Below are positions 35,432-44,830 of a stretch of DNA of 64,000 bases, in pieces (position 1 is the stretch's first letter; each line of letters opens with the position of its first letter). The notes beneath the pieces are model-generated. The model was not told the origin of the DNA, did not search any database, and was given only the letters and a program-made list of their open reading frames with translations. This stretch comes from Marinomonas foliarum (GTDB taxonomy: Bacteria > Pseudomonadota > Gammaproteobacteria > Pseudomonadales > Marinomonadaceae). The position numbers and the translations under genes were made by a program. The stretch lies in contig NZ_QPJQ01000011.1 of the NCBI RefSeq assembly GCF_003337275.1, positions 1-64,000 of the forward strand, read 5' to 3'.

Positions 35432-36838
35432 ATGTCAAACAAGACCCTTGCCTTGATTGCTGAGCACGACGCGAAGTGGGTTGACCTTCGCTTTACCGAT
35501 TTTAAAGGTAAAGAACAACACGTATCTATTCCAGCTATTACGGTAGATGAAGAGTTTTTTGAAAACGGTCAGATGTTTGATGGATCATCAATCGCTGGTT
35601 GGAAAGGCATCAACGAATCCGACATGATCATGATGCCTCAGGACGATACTGCAATTATCGATCCTTTTACAGAAGAAGCGACTGTTATTGTTCGTTGTAA
35701 CATCATCGAACCTTCTACTATGCAAGGCTATGACCGTGACCCACGTTCTGTTGCTCTTCGCGCTGAAGAATTCCTTAAATCAACAGGTCTTGGCGACACA
35801 GCATTCTTTGGTCCAGAACCAGAATTCTTTATCTTTGATGATGTTCGCTGGAAAACAGACATGTCTGGCAGCACAGTAGAAATCAACTCTGAAGAAGCGG
35901 CTTGGTCTTCTAACAAGAAGATTGAAGGCGGAAACATGGGTCACCGTCCTTTCGTTAAAGGCGGCTACTTCCCAGTACCACCAGTTGATTCTCACCATGA
36001 CCTACGTGGCGCTATGTGTGGTGCTATGGAAACAATGGGCTTAGTTATCGAAGTTCATCACCACGAAGTAGCGACTGCTGGCCAGAACGAAATCGGTGTA
36101 AAATTCAACACTCTAGTTAAGAAAGCCGACGAAGTTCAAATTCTTAAGTACTGCGTACACAACGTAGCTCACGCTTACGGCAAAACAGCGACTTTCATGC
36201 CTAAACCAATCGTTGGTGACAACGGTTCTGGTATGCACGTTCACCAATCTTTCTGGAAAGATGGTACTAACCAATTCGCTGGTGACCAATACGCCGGCCT
36301 ATCTGAAATGGCGCTTTACTACATTGGTGGTATCATCAAGCACGCTAAGGCATTGAACGCGTTCACTAACGCTTCAACTAACTCTTACAAGCGTCTTGTT
36401 CCTGGTTTCGAAGCTCCTGTGATGCTTGCATACTCTGCACGTAACCGTTCTGCTTCTATCCGTATTCCATACGTTGCAAGCCCTAAAGGCAAACGTATTG
36501 AAGCTCGTTTCCCTGATCCAACCGCTAACCCATACCTAGCGTTTGCAGCTATGTTGATGGCTGGTATCGACGGTATCAAAAACAAGATTCACCCTGGCGA
36601 TGCAGCAGATAAAGATTTGTATGACCTTCCGGCTGAGGAAGCCTTAGCAATTCCACAGGTTGCTGGCAGCCTAGAAGAAGCGCTTAAGTGCCTAGACGAA
36701 GATCGTGCTTTCTTGACTCAAGGCGGTGTATTCTCTGATGGTATGATCGATGCTTACATTGATCTTAAATCTGGCGAAGCACAGCGCGTAGCAATGACAA
36801 CTCACCCACTTGAGTTCGAACTTTACTACAGCGTTTAA
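35432..36838 (+). CDS. glnA: Glutamine synthetase, type I
   Basis: A 468-residue GSI that assimilates ammonia into glutamine. FDGSSIAGW, the EPEFF metal site, NEIGVKF, the ATP-binding [18 protein letters not shown] and the NRSASIRIP region are intact. The adenylylation Tyr lies in [10 protein letters not shown] near 398, so activity is expected to be under GlnE control. Transcribed from a sigma-54 promoter with NtrC boxes; a terminator follows, then ntrBC. Confidence 0.98.
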   Translation: MSNKTLALIAEHDAKWVDLRFTDFKGKEQHVSIPAITVDEEFFENGQMFDGSSIAGWKGINESDMIMMPQDDTAIIDPFTEEATVIVRCNIIEPSTMQGYDRDPRSVALRAEEFLKSTGLGDTAFFGPEPEFFIFDDVRWKTDMSGSTVEINSEEAAWSSNKKIEGGNMGHRPFVKGGYFPVPPVDSHHDLRGAMCGAMETMGLVIEVHHHEVATAGQNEIGVKFNTLVKKADEVQILKYCVHNVAHAYGKTATFMPKPIVGDNGSGMHVHQSFWKDGTNQFAGDQYAGLSEMALYYIGGIIKHAKALNAFTNASTNSYKRLVPGFEAPVMLAYSARNRSASIRIPYVASPKGKRIEARFPDPTANPYLAFAAMLMAGIDGIKNKIHPGDAADKDLYDLPAEEALAIPQVAGSLEEALKCLDEDRAFLTQGGVFSDGMIDAYIDLKSGEAQRVAMTTHPLEFELYYSV

Positions 36839-36867
36839 TCGCTACAGCACTTAATAAAATATGAAAG

Positions 36868-36895
36868 GCCCTGATACAAATCAGGGCTTTTTTTT
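36868..36895 (+). terminator. Terminator of glnA
   Basis: GCCCTGAT (36868-36875), loop acaa, ATCAGGGC (36880-36887), then T8. It separates glnA from ntrBC, which then need their own promoter. Confidence 0.92.
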
Positions 36896-36923
36896 GCCCT
36901 AAAAAAATCCTCCCAGCCATTGC

Positions 36924-36938
36924 GCACAATTATAGTGC
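36924..36938. promoter_or_regulatory. NtrC box upstream of ntrB
   Basis: GCACAATTATAGTGC has perfect GCAC and GTGC arms seven bases apart. Its centre is about 95 bp upstream of the start site predicted from the sigma-54 promoter at 37001-37016. Confidence 0.65.
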
Positions 36939-37000
36939 ATAATGTTTTTATCCCCATGACAATACCCTTAATAAACAAGCCATTCAAAGCTGCCCAATGT

Positions 37001-37016
37001 TGGTTCGCTTTTTGCA
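37001..37016 (+). promoter_or_regulatory. Candidate sigma-54 promoter of ntrBC
   Basis: TTGGTTCGCTTTTTGCA (from 37000) has GG at 37002-37003, ten bases, and GC at 37014-37015, with a good TTTTTGCA -12 box. The start site would be near 37026, leaving a very short leader before the ATG at 37036 but keeping GAAAGAAAG as ribosome-binding site. This would make ntrBC autoactivated. Confidence 0.6.
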
Positions 37017-37035
37017 ACTGTATTGAAAGAAAGTC

Positions 37036-38154
37036 ATGAAAGCAGGAGTCAACAGAGAGGCGCTGTCTGTGTATAGTTTACTAATCGACCATTTATCCAC
37101 TGCTGTTGTTCAATTAAACGATCAACTTCAAATTGAGTATTTAAACCCTGCTGCCGAAATGTTGTTAGCTGTTAGCCGTCGTCGAATCTATGGCAACGAC
37201 ATCGGCGTTGCATTTAGGGAAAGCGAAGAAAGCATTCAAGCTTTGTACTCCGCTATTGAATCTGGCCATCCATTCACAAAACGTGAAGCTGAAATTGAAT
37301 GTAGCAATAACAAAAAGCTTTTCTGCGATTACACTGTCACCCCCGTTATGGGCACGACCAATAACACAGAAAGCCTCATTATAGAGCTGTACCCTCGCGA
37401 TCGAATGAAGCGGATTTCGCAAGAAGACGAAATCATCGCTAACCATGAAAGCAGTAAAGAGCTGGTTCGTGGCCTAGCTCATGAAATTAAAAACCCGTTG
37501 GGTGGTATTCGTGGTGCAGCTCAGCTGATTAGCCGCGCCTTTACCGATGAAGCACTAAACGACTACACGCAAGTCATTATTGAAGAATCAGATCGCTTAC
37601 GAGATCTAGTCGATCGTCTATTAGGCCCAAGACAATTACCAAAAAATAAATCTCTCAACATTCACAAAGTGATTGAGCGAGTTAGACAACTTATTTCGGT
37701 TGAAACCGAGAACCAAATTAAAGTAATCAGAGACTACGACCCCAGTATTCCAGACTTAATCGGGGACGAATCACAGCTAATACAAGCGCTTCTAAATATC
37801 ACCCGAAACGCGATGCAAGCGCTAATGGAAGATCAAGGCAATCATCACAAGACTATTCATATGGTAACGCGCGCTTTGCGACAATTCACCATCGGCTCAA
37901 AGCGCCATCGCTTAGTCTGCAAAATCAGCATCATCGATAATGGTCCAGGTATACCTGAACACATTTTGAAGACTCTTTTTTATCCCATGGTCAGCGGTAG
38001 AGCAGATGGTACAGGCTTAGGCTTATCTATCGCACAGTCAGTGATTCACCAGCATCATGGAATTATTGAATGCAACAGTTACCCACAGAAAACCGAATTT
38101 AATATATTAATTCCCATTGAGACGACAGTCCAAGAACAGGAGAAACACTCATGA
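37036..38154 (+). CDS. ntrB: Nitrogen regulation sensor kinase NtrB (GlnL)
   Basis: A 372-residue soluble histidine kinase. N-terminal PAS domain (about 15-120), phospho-acceptor His149 in GLAHEIKNPLGGIRGAAQL, N-box ITRNAMQAL and G-boxes DNGPGIP and GTGLGLSI. NtrB phosphorylates NtrC when nitrogen is short and is turned into a phosphatase by PII. Its stop overlaps the ntrC start (ATGA), so the two are translationally coupled. Confidence 0.97.
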   Translation: MKAGVNREALSVYSLLIDHLSTAVVQLNDQLQIEYLNPAAEMLLAVSRRRIYGNDIGVAFRESEESIQALYSAIESGHPFTKREAEIECSNNKKLFCDYTVTPVMGTTNNTESLIIELYPRDRMKRISQEDEIIANHESSKELVRGLAHEIKNPLGGIRGAAQLISRAFTDEALNDYTQVIIEESDRLRDLVDRLLGPRQLPKNKSLNIHKVIERVRQLISVETENQIKVIRDYDPSIPDLIGDESQLIQALLNITRNAMQALMEDQGNHHKTIHMVTRALRQFTIGSKRHRLVCKISIIDNGPGIPEHILKTLFYPMVSGRADGTGLGLSIAQSVIHQHHGIIECNSYPQKTEFNILIPIETTVQEQEKHS

Positions 38155-39584
38155 CACCAGAAGAAACCGTATGGATTGTTGACGACGATCGCTCTATTCG
38201 CTGGGTTTTAGAGAAGACATTAGAACAAGAAGGAATCCAATGTCGCTTGTTTGATTCTGCCGAAAACCTAGTCAACCTTATTGATAAAGAACAACCAAGC
38301 GCCATTATCAGTGACATTCGAATGCCTGGCATGGACGGCTTAGCGTTGCTTGAAAAGCTACAGAAAGATCACCCCTATTTACCTGTTATTATCATGACAG
38401 CACACTCAGATTTAGAAAGTGCAGTAGCCTCTTACCAAGGTGGTGCGTTTGAGTACCTACCTAAACCCTTCGATGTCGAAGAAGCCGTTAGCCTTGTAAA
38501 GCGCGCCATGCTTCACCACCGCAATGCACGACCAAGCACTGACGATATGGAAGCCGAAGAAGAGCCACAAGTAGACAAAGAAATTATTGGTGAAGCTCCA
38601 GCCATGCAGGAGGTTTTCCGTGCTATTGGTCGACTTGCCAATTCTAATATTACCGTACTGATCAATGGTGAATCCGGTACAGGTAAAGAGCTAGTAGCCC
38701 AAGCCCTACACACCCACAGCCCTCGTGCAGCAAACCCTTTTATCGCTTTAAACATGGCCGCAATTCCACACGACTTAATTGAGTCTGAGTTATTTGGCCA
38801 TGAAAAAGGTGCCTTTACCGGTGCCAATACACAGCGCCGAGGCCGTTTCGAACAAGCCAATGGCGGAACTCTATTTCTAGATGAAATTGGCGATATGCCA
38901 GCTGAGACACAAACACGCCTATTACGTGTTTTAGCGGACGGAGAATTCTATCGAGTGGGTGGACATACCCCAGTGAAAGTCGATGTTCGCATAATTGCAG
39001 CAACCCACCAAAACTTAGAAAACTTGGTGCAAAAAGGTTCGTTCCGTGAAGATTTATTTCACCGCCTAAACGTCATCCGTATTCACTTACCTAAGCTGGC
39101 AGAGCGTCGTGAAGACATTCCAAAGCTTGCTCGCCACTTCTTGAGCCGCGCAGCTGAAGAACTTGCCGTTGAGCCTAAACTGCTTACCAAAGAAACAGAG
39201 AACTATCTGACTCAACTAGATTGGCCTGGTAATGTCAGACAACTAGAAAATACCTGCCGCTGGTTAATTGTTATGGCATCGGGACGTGAAGTTCTAGTGG
39301 AAGACTTACCACCTGAGTTATTAGCGGCAATTCCGCACGAGCAGCCTTTTGCATCATGGGAAGAAGCGCTGAAAAATTGGGTAGACAGCACGCTAGCGAC
39401 AGGCCAGAAAGGCATCCTTGATCAAGCCGTACCAAAATTTGAACGCATTATGATAGAAACGGCGCTTGCTCACACTGGCGGACGTCGCCGTGATGCTTCT
39501 CTTCTTCTTGGCTGGGGACGTAATACACTAACCAGAAAAATCAAAGAATTGAACATTGATCATGCTGAACAAGATGAGGATTAA
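38151..39584 (+). CDS. ntrC: Nitrogen regulation response regulator NtrC (GlnG)
   Basis: A 477-residue sigma-54 activator. Receiver domain 1-120 with phospho-acceptor Asp55 (ISDIRMPGMDG) and acidic DDD at 11-13; AAA+ domain (about 145-375) with Walker A GESGTGKE, the sigma-54-contacting GAFTGA loop, and Walker B GGTLFLDEIGD; Fis-type HTH at the C-terminus (GGRRRDASLLLGWGRNTLTRKIKEL). Boxes for it are visible before glnA and ntrB, with weaker ones before livK. Confidence 0.98.
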   Translation: MTPEETVWIVDDDRSIRWVLEKTLEQEGIQCRLFDSAENLVNLIDKEQPSAIISDIRMPGMDGLALLEKLQKDHPYLPVIIMTAHSDLESAVASYQGGAFEYLPKPFDVEEAVSLVKRAMLHHRNARPSTDDMEAEEEPQVDKEIIGEAPAMQEVFRAIGRLANSNITVLINGESGTGKELVAQALHTHSPRAANPFIALNMAAIPHDLIESELFGHEKGAFTGANTQRRGRFEQANGGTLFLDEIGDMPAETQTRLLRVLADGEFYRVGGHTPVKVDVRIIAATHQNLENLVQKGSFREDLFHRLNVIRIHLPKLAERREDIPKLARHFLSRAAEELAVEPKLLTKETENYLTQLDWPGNVRQLENTCRWLIVMASGREVLVEDLPPELLAAIPHEQPFASWEEALKNWVDSTLATGQKGILDQAVPKFERIMIETALAHTGGRRRDASLLLGWGRNTLTRKIKELNIDHAEQDED

Positions 39585-39608
39585 TCAGACCTCATAGAGA
39601 AAAGAGTG

Positions 39609-39641
39609 ATGCAGGCATCATGAATTAGTATTTGCCTGCAT
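39609..39641 (+). terminator. Hairpin downstream of ntrC
   Basis: ATGCAGGCA (39609-39617) pairs with TGCCTGCAT (39633-39641) over 15 nt. Only short T runs follow, so it is a possible, not a strong, terminator. Confidence 0.45.
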
Positions 39642-39738
39642 TATCTCAGCTTTATGCTGTTTTAGACTTGCTTTTACAGACACAATCCCCTACTAATTAA
39701 AGACGACTAAATGACCATTAATAAACGGGAAAACTGTT

Positions 39739-40119
39739 ATGTATCCAACACTTCAGTCCATGGGTATCACAAGCATACAGGACATTGAAAAATTCACTTT
39801 GCGCTATGAAGGCGGCCACGATGTTTTAAAAATTTACTACCGTCGTGAAAAAGGCTCGCTACTTCCAAAAAGTAAAAAATTCAAATTTGGTCGCTCGACT
39901 AAAACCGTTTTAGCAGACGGCGGTCAACAAACTTATCGACAAGTACAAGAGCCTTCTTTAATTGTCTTACGTGCAATGGAAGAGCTAGAGAAAATCGTCG
40001 GTCGACAGCACGAAACCAAAGCATCAAAAGAAGATTTGATCAAAGAACTTGAGCACTTAGAAAAAGTCGTTAATAGCAAAATTAACGAAATCAAAGTAAA
40101 AATTGAGTCGATGCAATAA
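39739..40119 (+). CDS. DUF3461 family protein
   Basis: A 126-residue small cytoplasmic protein that fits DUF3461: MYPTLQSMGITSIQDIEKFTLR, DVLKIYYRREKGSLLPKSKKFKFGR, then a C-terminal helical region (about 78-126) with LEHLEKVVNSKINEIK. Function is unknown. The basic patch around residues 36-54 could bind nucleic acid, but this is a guess. Monocistronic between ntrC and tsaC. Confidence 0.85.
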   Translation: MYPTLQSMGITSIQDIEKFTLRYEGGHDVLKIYYRREKGSLLPKSKKFKFGRSTKTVLADGGQQTYRQVQEPSLIVLRAMEELEKIVGRQHETKASKEDLIKELEHLEKVVNSKINEIKVKIESMQ

Positions 40120-40276
40120 ATCAATTTGATCGTTTGACAGAACTCCCTCTTTTGACTGAGCGGTGACTTACTATCGCTCAGTCATTTGATCACATTACCA
40201 ACTAGCCCCATTTATAAAATCTCGCTACAATCTCCCGCTATTTCATATCTACTATATTTTTCAGAAGCCAATTATT

Positions 40277-40834
40277 ATGAATCTTATAACCTGCGTCGAA
40301 GAGCTGGCCGATATTATCCGTAAAGGCGGCGTTATAGCTTACCCAACAGAAGCAGTTTGGGGATTAGGCTGTGATCCTTACAACGAATCTGCTGTAAGGC
40401 GAATTCTGGCCCTAAAAGATCGTCCAGAATACAAAGGTCTGATTTTGATTGCGGGGGCAAAAAACGAGCTAACACCCTGGCTACAGACGCTAGATACAAA
40501 AGCAGCAGAACGCTTAATTAGTAAAAATGACATTCCCATTTCTTGGGTCGTACCGGATACAACAATCACCCCGAGCTGGGTGAGAGGTGAGCATCAAAGT
40601 GTCGCCATACGCCTTTCACAGCACCAACCAGTACAACGTTTGTGTGCGGCTTATCAAGGCGTCATTGTGTCAACTTCGGCTAATCCTGCGGGGCTAGATC
40701 CAGCCATGAGCGTAGAAGAAATAAATGCGTACTTTGGTGACAAAGTGGATGCTATTTTTAACGCATCACTAGGTGGCGCTTCACAACCCTCACAAGTGAG
40801 AGACATTCTGACAGACACCCTGTTTCGAGCTTAA
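40277..40834 (+). CDS. tsaC: Threonylcarbamoyl-AMP synthase
   Basis: A 185-residue short-form YrdC-domain enzyme that makes TC-AMP from Thr, bicarbonate and ATP for t6A37 of ANN-decoding tRNAs. [33 protein letters not shown] and VSTSANPAG are diagnostic. The length is that of TsaC (E. coli 190), not of Sua5. Convergent with livF. Confidence 0.95.
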   Translation: MNLITCVEELADIIRKGGVIAYPTEAVWGLGCDPYNESAVRRILALKDRPEYKGLILIAGAKNELTPWLQTLDTKAAERLISKNDIPISWVVPDTTITPSWVRGEHQSVAIRLSQHQPVQRLCAAYQGVIVSTSANPAGLDPAMSVEEINAYFGDKVDAIFNASLGGASQPSQVRDILTDTLFRA

Positions 40835-40903
40835 ATTAAGCCAATACGGATAGGTATATCCATCTATTGTGTATAAGCCCAGTTTTTACCCACAATACAA
40901 AAT

Positions 40904-40950
40904 AAAAAAGCGCGGTGACCTTGTTTATAAACTGGTCACCACGCTTTTTT
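40904..40950. terminator. Bidirectional terminator between tsaC and liv operon
   Basis: AAAAAAGCGcGGTGACC (40904-40920) and GGTCACCaCGCTTTTTT (40934-40950) form a long stem with one mismatch over a 13-nt loop, with A and T runs outside, so it can end both convergent units. Confidence 0.88.
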
Positions 40951-40966
40951 CTTACTTTAACTGAGT

Positions 40967-41680
40967 TTAATGACCGCCTAGATAAGCATCACGCACTTCA
41001 GGATTAACCAAGAGCTCCGCTCCAGTTCCCGTCAATCGAATCTCACCATTCACCATAACATAGCCACGATTGGCCAGTTTTAGTGCATGGTTAGCATTCT
41101 GCTCCACCAAGAAAATTGTCATCCCAGTGCTAGCCACATCTTTCAAAATTTGAAAAATTTGCTTAACAATTATTGGCGCCAAACCTAGGCTTGGCTCATC
41201 CAATAAAAGCAATTTTGGACGACTCATTAGAGCTCGCGCTATAGCCAACATCTGCTGCTCACCACCAGACATGGTCGATGCTCGCTGGTTACGACGCTCC
41301 AATAACCTAGGGAATAATCCGAACATACGCTGCATATCTTCTTCCGCATGATCCATGCCGATTGGAATCGTCCCCATTAATAGGTTTTCCTCCACTGTCA
41401 TGCCTGGAAAAATACGACGTCCCTCTGGCGATTGAGCCAAACCGTGAGAAGCCACGTAATGGGCAGATTTTTGTGATATATCTTCACCGCGATAAATGAT
41501 TTCACCGGAAGAAATTCGAGGCTGACCAAATATAGACATTAACAACGTCGATTTACCCGCGCCATTCGCACCAATCAAGGTAACAATTTCACCTTCATCT
41601 ACGGTTAGAGAGACTTTTTTTAACGCTTGAATCGGGCCGTAATGCACGTCAACATCTTTAAACTGCATCAATGTAGTCAT
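40967..41680 (-). CDS. livF: Branched-chain amino acid ABC transporter, ATPase LivF
   Basis: A 237-residue ATPase subunit. Walker A GANGAGKST, signature TMSGGEQQMLAIARALMSRP, Walker B LLLLDEPSLGLAP and the switch His in FLVEQN are intact. Last gene of livK-H-M-G-F; its start overlaps the livG stop by 4 bp. Confidence 0.96.
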   Translation of the reverse strand: MTTLMQFKDVDVHYGPIQALKKVSLTVDEGEIVTLIGANGAGKSTLLMSIFGQPRISSGEIIYRGEDISQKSAHYVASHGLAQSPEGRRIFPGMTVEENLLMGTIPIGMDHAEEDMQRMFGLFPRLLERRNQRASTMSGGEQQMLAIARALMSRPKLLLLDEPSLGLAPIIVKQIFQILKDVASTGMTIFLVEQNANHALKLANRGYVMVNGEIRLTGTGAELLVNPEVRDAYLGGH

Positions 41681-42558
41681 AGTGTTACTTCCTCGCCTTC
41701 TTCTGCACCAAGGTAAGCCGCAATAACCTTTGGATTACTCTTAATATCATCTGGACCACCTTTGGCAATAACTTCACCATGGTCTAACACAACGATGTAA
41801 TCGGAGATATCCATTACCATCCCCATATCGTGCTCGATTAACAGAACCGTCGTGTTGTGCTCATCACGGAGGACTCGAATCATCTTCGTTAAGGCTTCAG
41901 TTTCAGATGGGTTTAAACCTGCAGCAGGCTCATCCAAACAAACAATTTCAGGATTAGTACACATGGCACGCGCAATCTCTAAGCGACGCTGCTGCCCATA
42001 TGAAAGTTCGCCTGCCAGACGGTTTGCTGAATCCACAAGGTCCACTACACCTAACCAATAAAAAGCACGTTCTAATGCTTCTTCTTCGGCTTTTTTATAA
42101 CCTTTCGTGTTCAAAATTCCAGCAATCAGACTGCGATTAACAAGCATATGCTGAGCAACTAACAAATTTTCAATCACAGACATTTCTTTAAACAAACGAA
42201 TGTTCTGAAATGTTCTAGACAAGCCTGCTCGGTTCACAAGATGAGACCCACCGAACATTTTGTACTTAAGACGAGAGGCAAATGAGGCAGGTGAAATAAA
42301 GTCAGTCGCTTTGAAAGGTTCGCCCAGTACTTTAATAATACTGGTTTCTTTACCGCCAGCAGATAATTGAATCTTGCCACCAGTCGCTTTATAAAAACCG
42401 GTAAGGCAGTTAAACACAGTGGTTTTACCCGCACCGTTAGGTCCAATCAAAGCTGATACTGAACCGCGCTTAATATCAAAAGTCACATCATTTAGCGCTT
42501 TAATACCACCAAAGTGCATCACCAAGTTTTCAACAGCTAAAATATTTTCTTGGTTCAT
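41677..42558 (-). CDS. livG: Branched-chain amino acid ABC transporter, ATPase LivG
   Basis: A 293-residue ATPase subunit with Walker A GPNGAGKTT, LSYGQQRRLEIARAM signature and Walker B IVCLDEPAAGLNP. Longer than the ~255-residue E. coli LivG because of a loop around 70-100. Overlaps livM and livF by 4 bp each, indicating coupled translation. Confidence 0.96.
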   Translation of the reverse strand: MNQENILAVENLVMHFGGIKALNDVTFDIKRGSVSALIGPNGAGKTTVFNCLTGFYKATGGKIQLSAGGKETSIIKVLGEPFKATDFISPASFASRLKYKMFGGSHLVNRAGLSRTFQNIRLFKEMSVIENLLVAQHMLVNRSLIAGILNTKGYKKAEEEALERAFYWLGVVDLVDSANRLAGELSYGQQRRLEIARAMCTNPEIVCLDEPAAGLNPSETEALTKMIRVLRDEHNTTVLLIEHDMGMVMDISDYIVVLDHGEVIAKGGPDDIKSNPKVIAAYLGAEEGEEVTL

Positions 42559-43829
42559 TTCACCACCCCTTTTTTCGGAGAAAAGCCTGTTCTAGTTACA
42601 CGAACAATGCCCCGAGGCTTCCAAATCATCATTACCACCATCAAAATACCAAACATCAACACACGGTATTCTGCGAACTCCCTTAACATTTCAGGTAATA
42701 CTGTTAAACAGAAGGCAGCAATAACTACACCTAATGTTGACCCCATACCACCTAATACCACAATCGCTAAAATTAATGCAGACTCAAAGAAAGTAAATGA
42801 GGACGGATTAACAAAGCCTTGGTAAGTCGCGAAAAATACACCCGCCAAACCACCAGTCGAAGCGCCTATCATGAAAGCAGAAAGTTTCACCAACACATGG
42901 TTCAACCCCAATGACCGACAGGCTATCTCATCTTCGCGTAGTGCTTCCCAAGCACGGCCAATTGGCATTTTTACCAGACGATGCTTGATAAAAAGCACGG
43001 CCCATACAACAGCAAATAGTACGATATAGATAAACATGTACTTATAAGCAGAATCATAGGGGATATTAAAGAACTCGTGGAAGGTTTCACCGTCTCTCGA
43101 CCTGCGCTTAAACTCCAAACCAAAGAAGGTTGGCAAAGGTGCTGACACACCATTAGGACCATGAGTGAATGACGCCCAGTTTGTTAAGATAAGACGAATA
43201 ATTTCACCAAACCCTAATGTCACAATCGCCAAATAATCACCATGCATTCGCAATACAGGAAAGCCTAATATAGCCCCAGCAAACGCCGCAAGTATGGCAG
43301 CAATTGGCAACATCGACCAAAAGCCTAGTCCTAAGTTTTCATAGCCTAATGCTAGGCCATAAGCCCCGATGGCATAAAAGCCAACAAAACCCAAATCCAG
43401 TAGACCGGCCAAACCGACAACGATATTTAGACCCAAGCCCAGTAAGACATAGATTAAACCTAGGATAATAACTGTCAGTACATATTTAGACGCGATAAAA
43501 GGTATCAAGAGACCAACCGCGATGACCAATGGAATAATCCATATCATTTTGGATTTATGGCCAGGAGGAAGAACCGTGACGCCGTCATCACTATTGGCAT
43601 AACGAAAAGCCAGCGCGATGCCTTTTTCTGTCTGCAAGAAGCTAGACATAACAAAACGTCCGACTGCAACTACCGCCACAATCCAAGCAACTCGCCCAAA
43701 TTCGGCATTGAAACCGTAACCATCCAATACGACACCAACAATTGGCCCAAACAAAACCAATGCCATTAAGCCAGCAATGAAGGCATCAACACTACTTTTC
43801 TTAAAATTTATTCCTACTGCTTGGCTCAT
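42555..43829 (-). CDS. livM: Branched-chain amino acid ABC transporter, permease LivM
   Basis: A 424-residue inner-membrane permease. The first about 90 residues match the LivM-specific N-terminal region (two extra membrane segments); the core has AGLLDLGFVGFYAIGAYG and the EAA-like loop GRAWEALREDEIACRSLGLN. Length equals E. coli LivM (425). Joins livH directly (stop and start abut). Confidence 0.96.
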   Translation of the reverse strand: MSQAVGINFKKSSVDAFIAGLMALVLFGPIVGVVLDGYGFNAEFGRVAWIVAVVAVGRFVMSSFLQTEKGIALAFRYANSDDGVTVLPPGHKSKMIWIIPLVIAVGLLIPFIASKYVLTVIILGLIYVLLGLGLNIVVGLAGLLDLGFVGFYAIGAYGLALGYENLGLGFWSMLPIAAILAAFAGAILGFPVLRMHGDYLAIVTLGFGEIIRLILTNWASFTHGPNGVSAPLPTFFGLEFKRRSRDGETFHEFFNIPYDSAYKYMFIYIVLFAVVWAVLFIKHRLVKMPIGRAWEALREDEIACRSLGLNHVLVKLSAFMIGASTGGLAGVFFATYQGFVNPSSFTFFESALILAIVVLGGMGSTLGVVIAAFCLTVLPEMLREFAEYRVLMFGILMVVMMIWKPRGIVRVTRTGFSPKKGVVK

Positions 43830-44741
43830 TTATACTTTCTCCACTTCAGGTTTGCCTAGAAGGCCACTTGGGCGAATAATCAAAATGAGAACTAATAAAG
43901 AGAATGAGAAAACATCTTTATAATCAGAACTAATCAACCCAGCAAACAGAGCCTCAGATAATCCAAGGATTAGCCCGCCTAGCATAGCGCCAGGTAAAGA
44001 ACCTATGCCGCCAAGCACCGCTGCAGTAAACGCTTTGATACCAATAATAAAGCCAACATAAAAATCAAATGCGCCATAGTCTAATGTCACCAATACACCA
44101 GCCAAGGCCGCCATCACAGCACCGATCACGAATACCGTTGATATAACCTTATCTGTGTCGATACCCAAAATAGACGCCATTTTTCTGTCTTGCTGAGTCG
44201 CTCGACACATGCGGCCTAATTTTGTTTTTTGAATAACATAAGTCAGTACGCCCATTCCCAATAAGGAAACGAACAAAATAAATAATTTCATATAAGTGAT
44301 TTGTACAAATCCATCACCCACTGAAAAGCGGATAGCGCCAGTCAATAGAGTTGGAACACCTTGTTGGTTCGCTCCCTGACTCAATTGCACGTAGTTTTGT
44401 AAAATCAGCGACATACCGATTGCAGAAATTAATACTGCCAAACGGCTAGAGCTTCTTAATGGTCTATAGGCGATACGTTCAATCACCCAACCATAAGCCC
44501 CCGTTACAGCAACGGTAAGAAACAATGTACCAACAATAATGATAGGAAAAGATTCGATACCGAAGAATGTTAAAATCGCAATAGCAATAGCGGTGATATA
44601 AGCTGACACCATATACACGTCGCCATGGGCGAAGTTAATCATGCCTATAATGCCGTACACCATGGTGTAACCGATCGCAATGAGTCCGTAAACAGAACCA
44701 AGGGTAAGACCGTTTACCAGCTGCTGGAGAACGATATCCAT
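43830..44741 (-). CDS. livH: Branched-chain amino acid ABC transporter, permease LivH
   Basis: A 303-residue inner-membrane permease with about eight helices. LVNGLTLGSVYGLIAIGYTMVYGIIGMINFAHGD is the LivH N-terminal signature, and the loop GRMCRATQQDRKMASILGID is the ATPase-contact region. Follows livK at 89 bp; that gap may let livK be made in excess. Confidence 0.96.
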   Translation of the reverse strand: MDIVLQQLVNGLTLGSVYGLIAIGYTMVYGIIGMINFAHGDVYMVSAYITAIAIAILTFFGIESFPIIIVGTLFLTVAVTGAYGWVIERIAYRPLRSSSRLAVLISAIGMSLILQNYVQLSQGANQQGVPTLLTGAIRFSVGDGFVQITYMKLFILFVSLLGMGVLTYVIQKTKLGRMCRATQQDRKMASILGIDTDKVISTVFVIGAVMAALAGVLVTLDYGAFDFYVGFIIGIKAFTAAVLGGIGSLPGAMLGGLILGLSEALFAGLISSDYKDVFSFSLLVLILIIRPSGLLGKPEVEKV

Positions 44742-44830
44742 CGTAAGACCTCGTGGGAATTTAGCTCAAATAGAGAGGATATCTGCTAGCAGATCCTTGC
44801 TAGCAGATACATTTATGGAGATTCTAAAAA

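Noticed and set aside
38513-38860. 115-residue frame antisense to ntrC
   Set aside because: Lies wholly inside the conserved AAA+ domain of ntrC; a codon-bias shadow.
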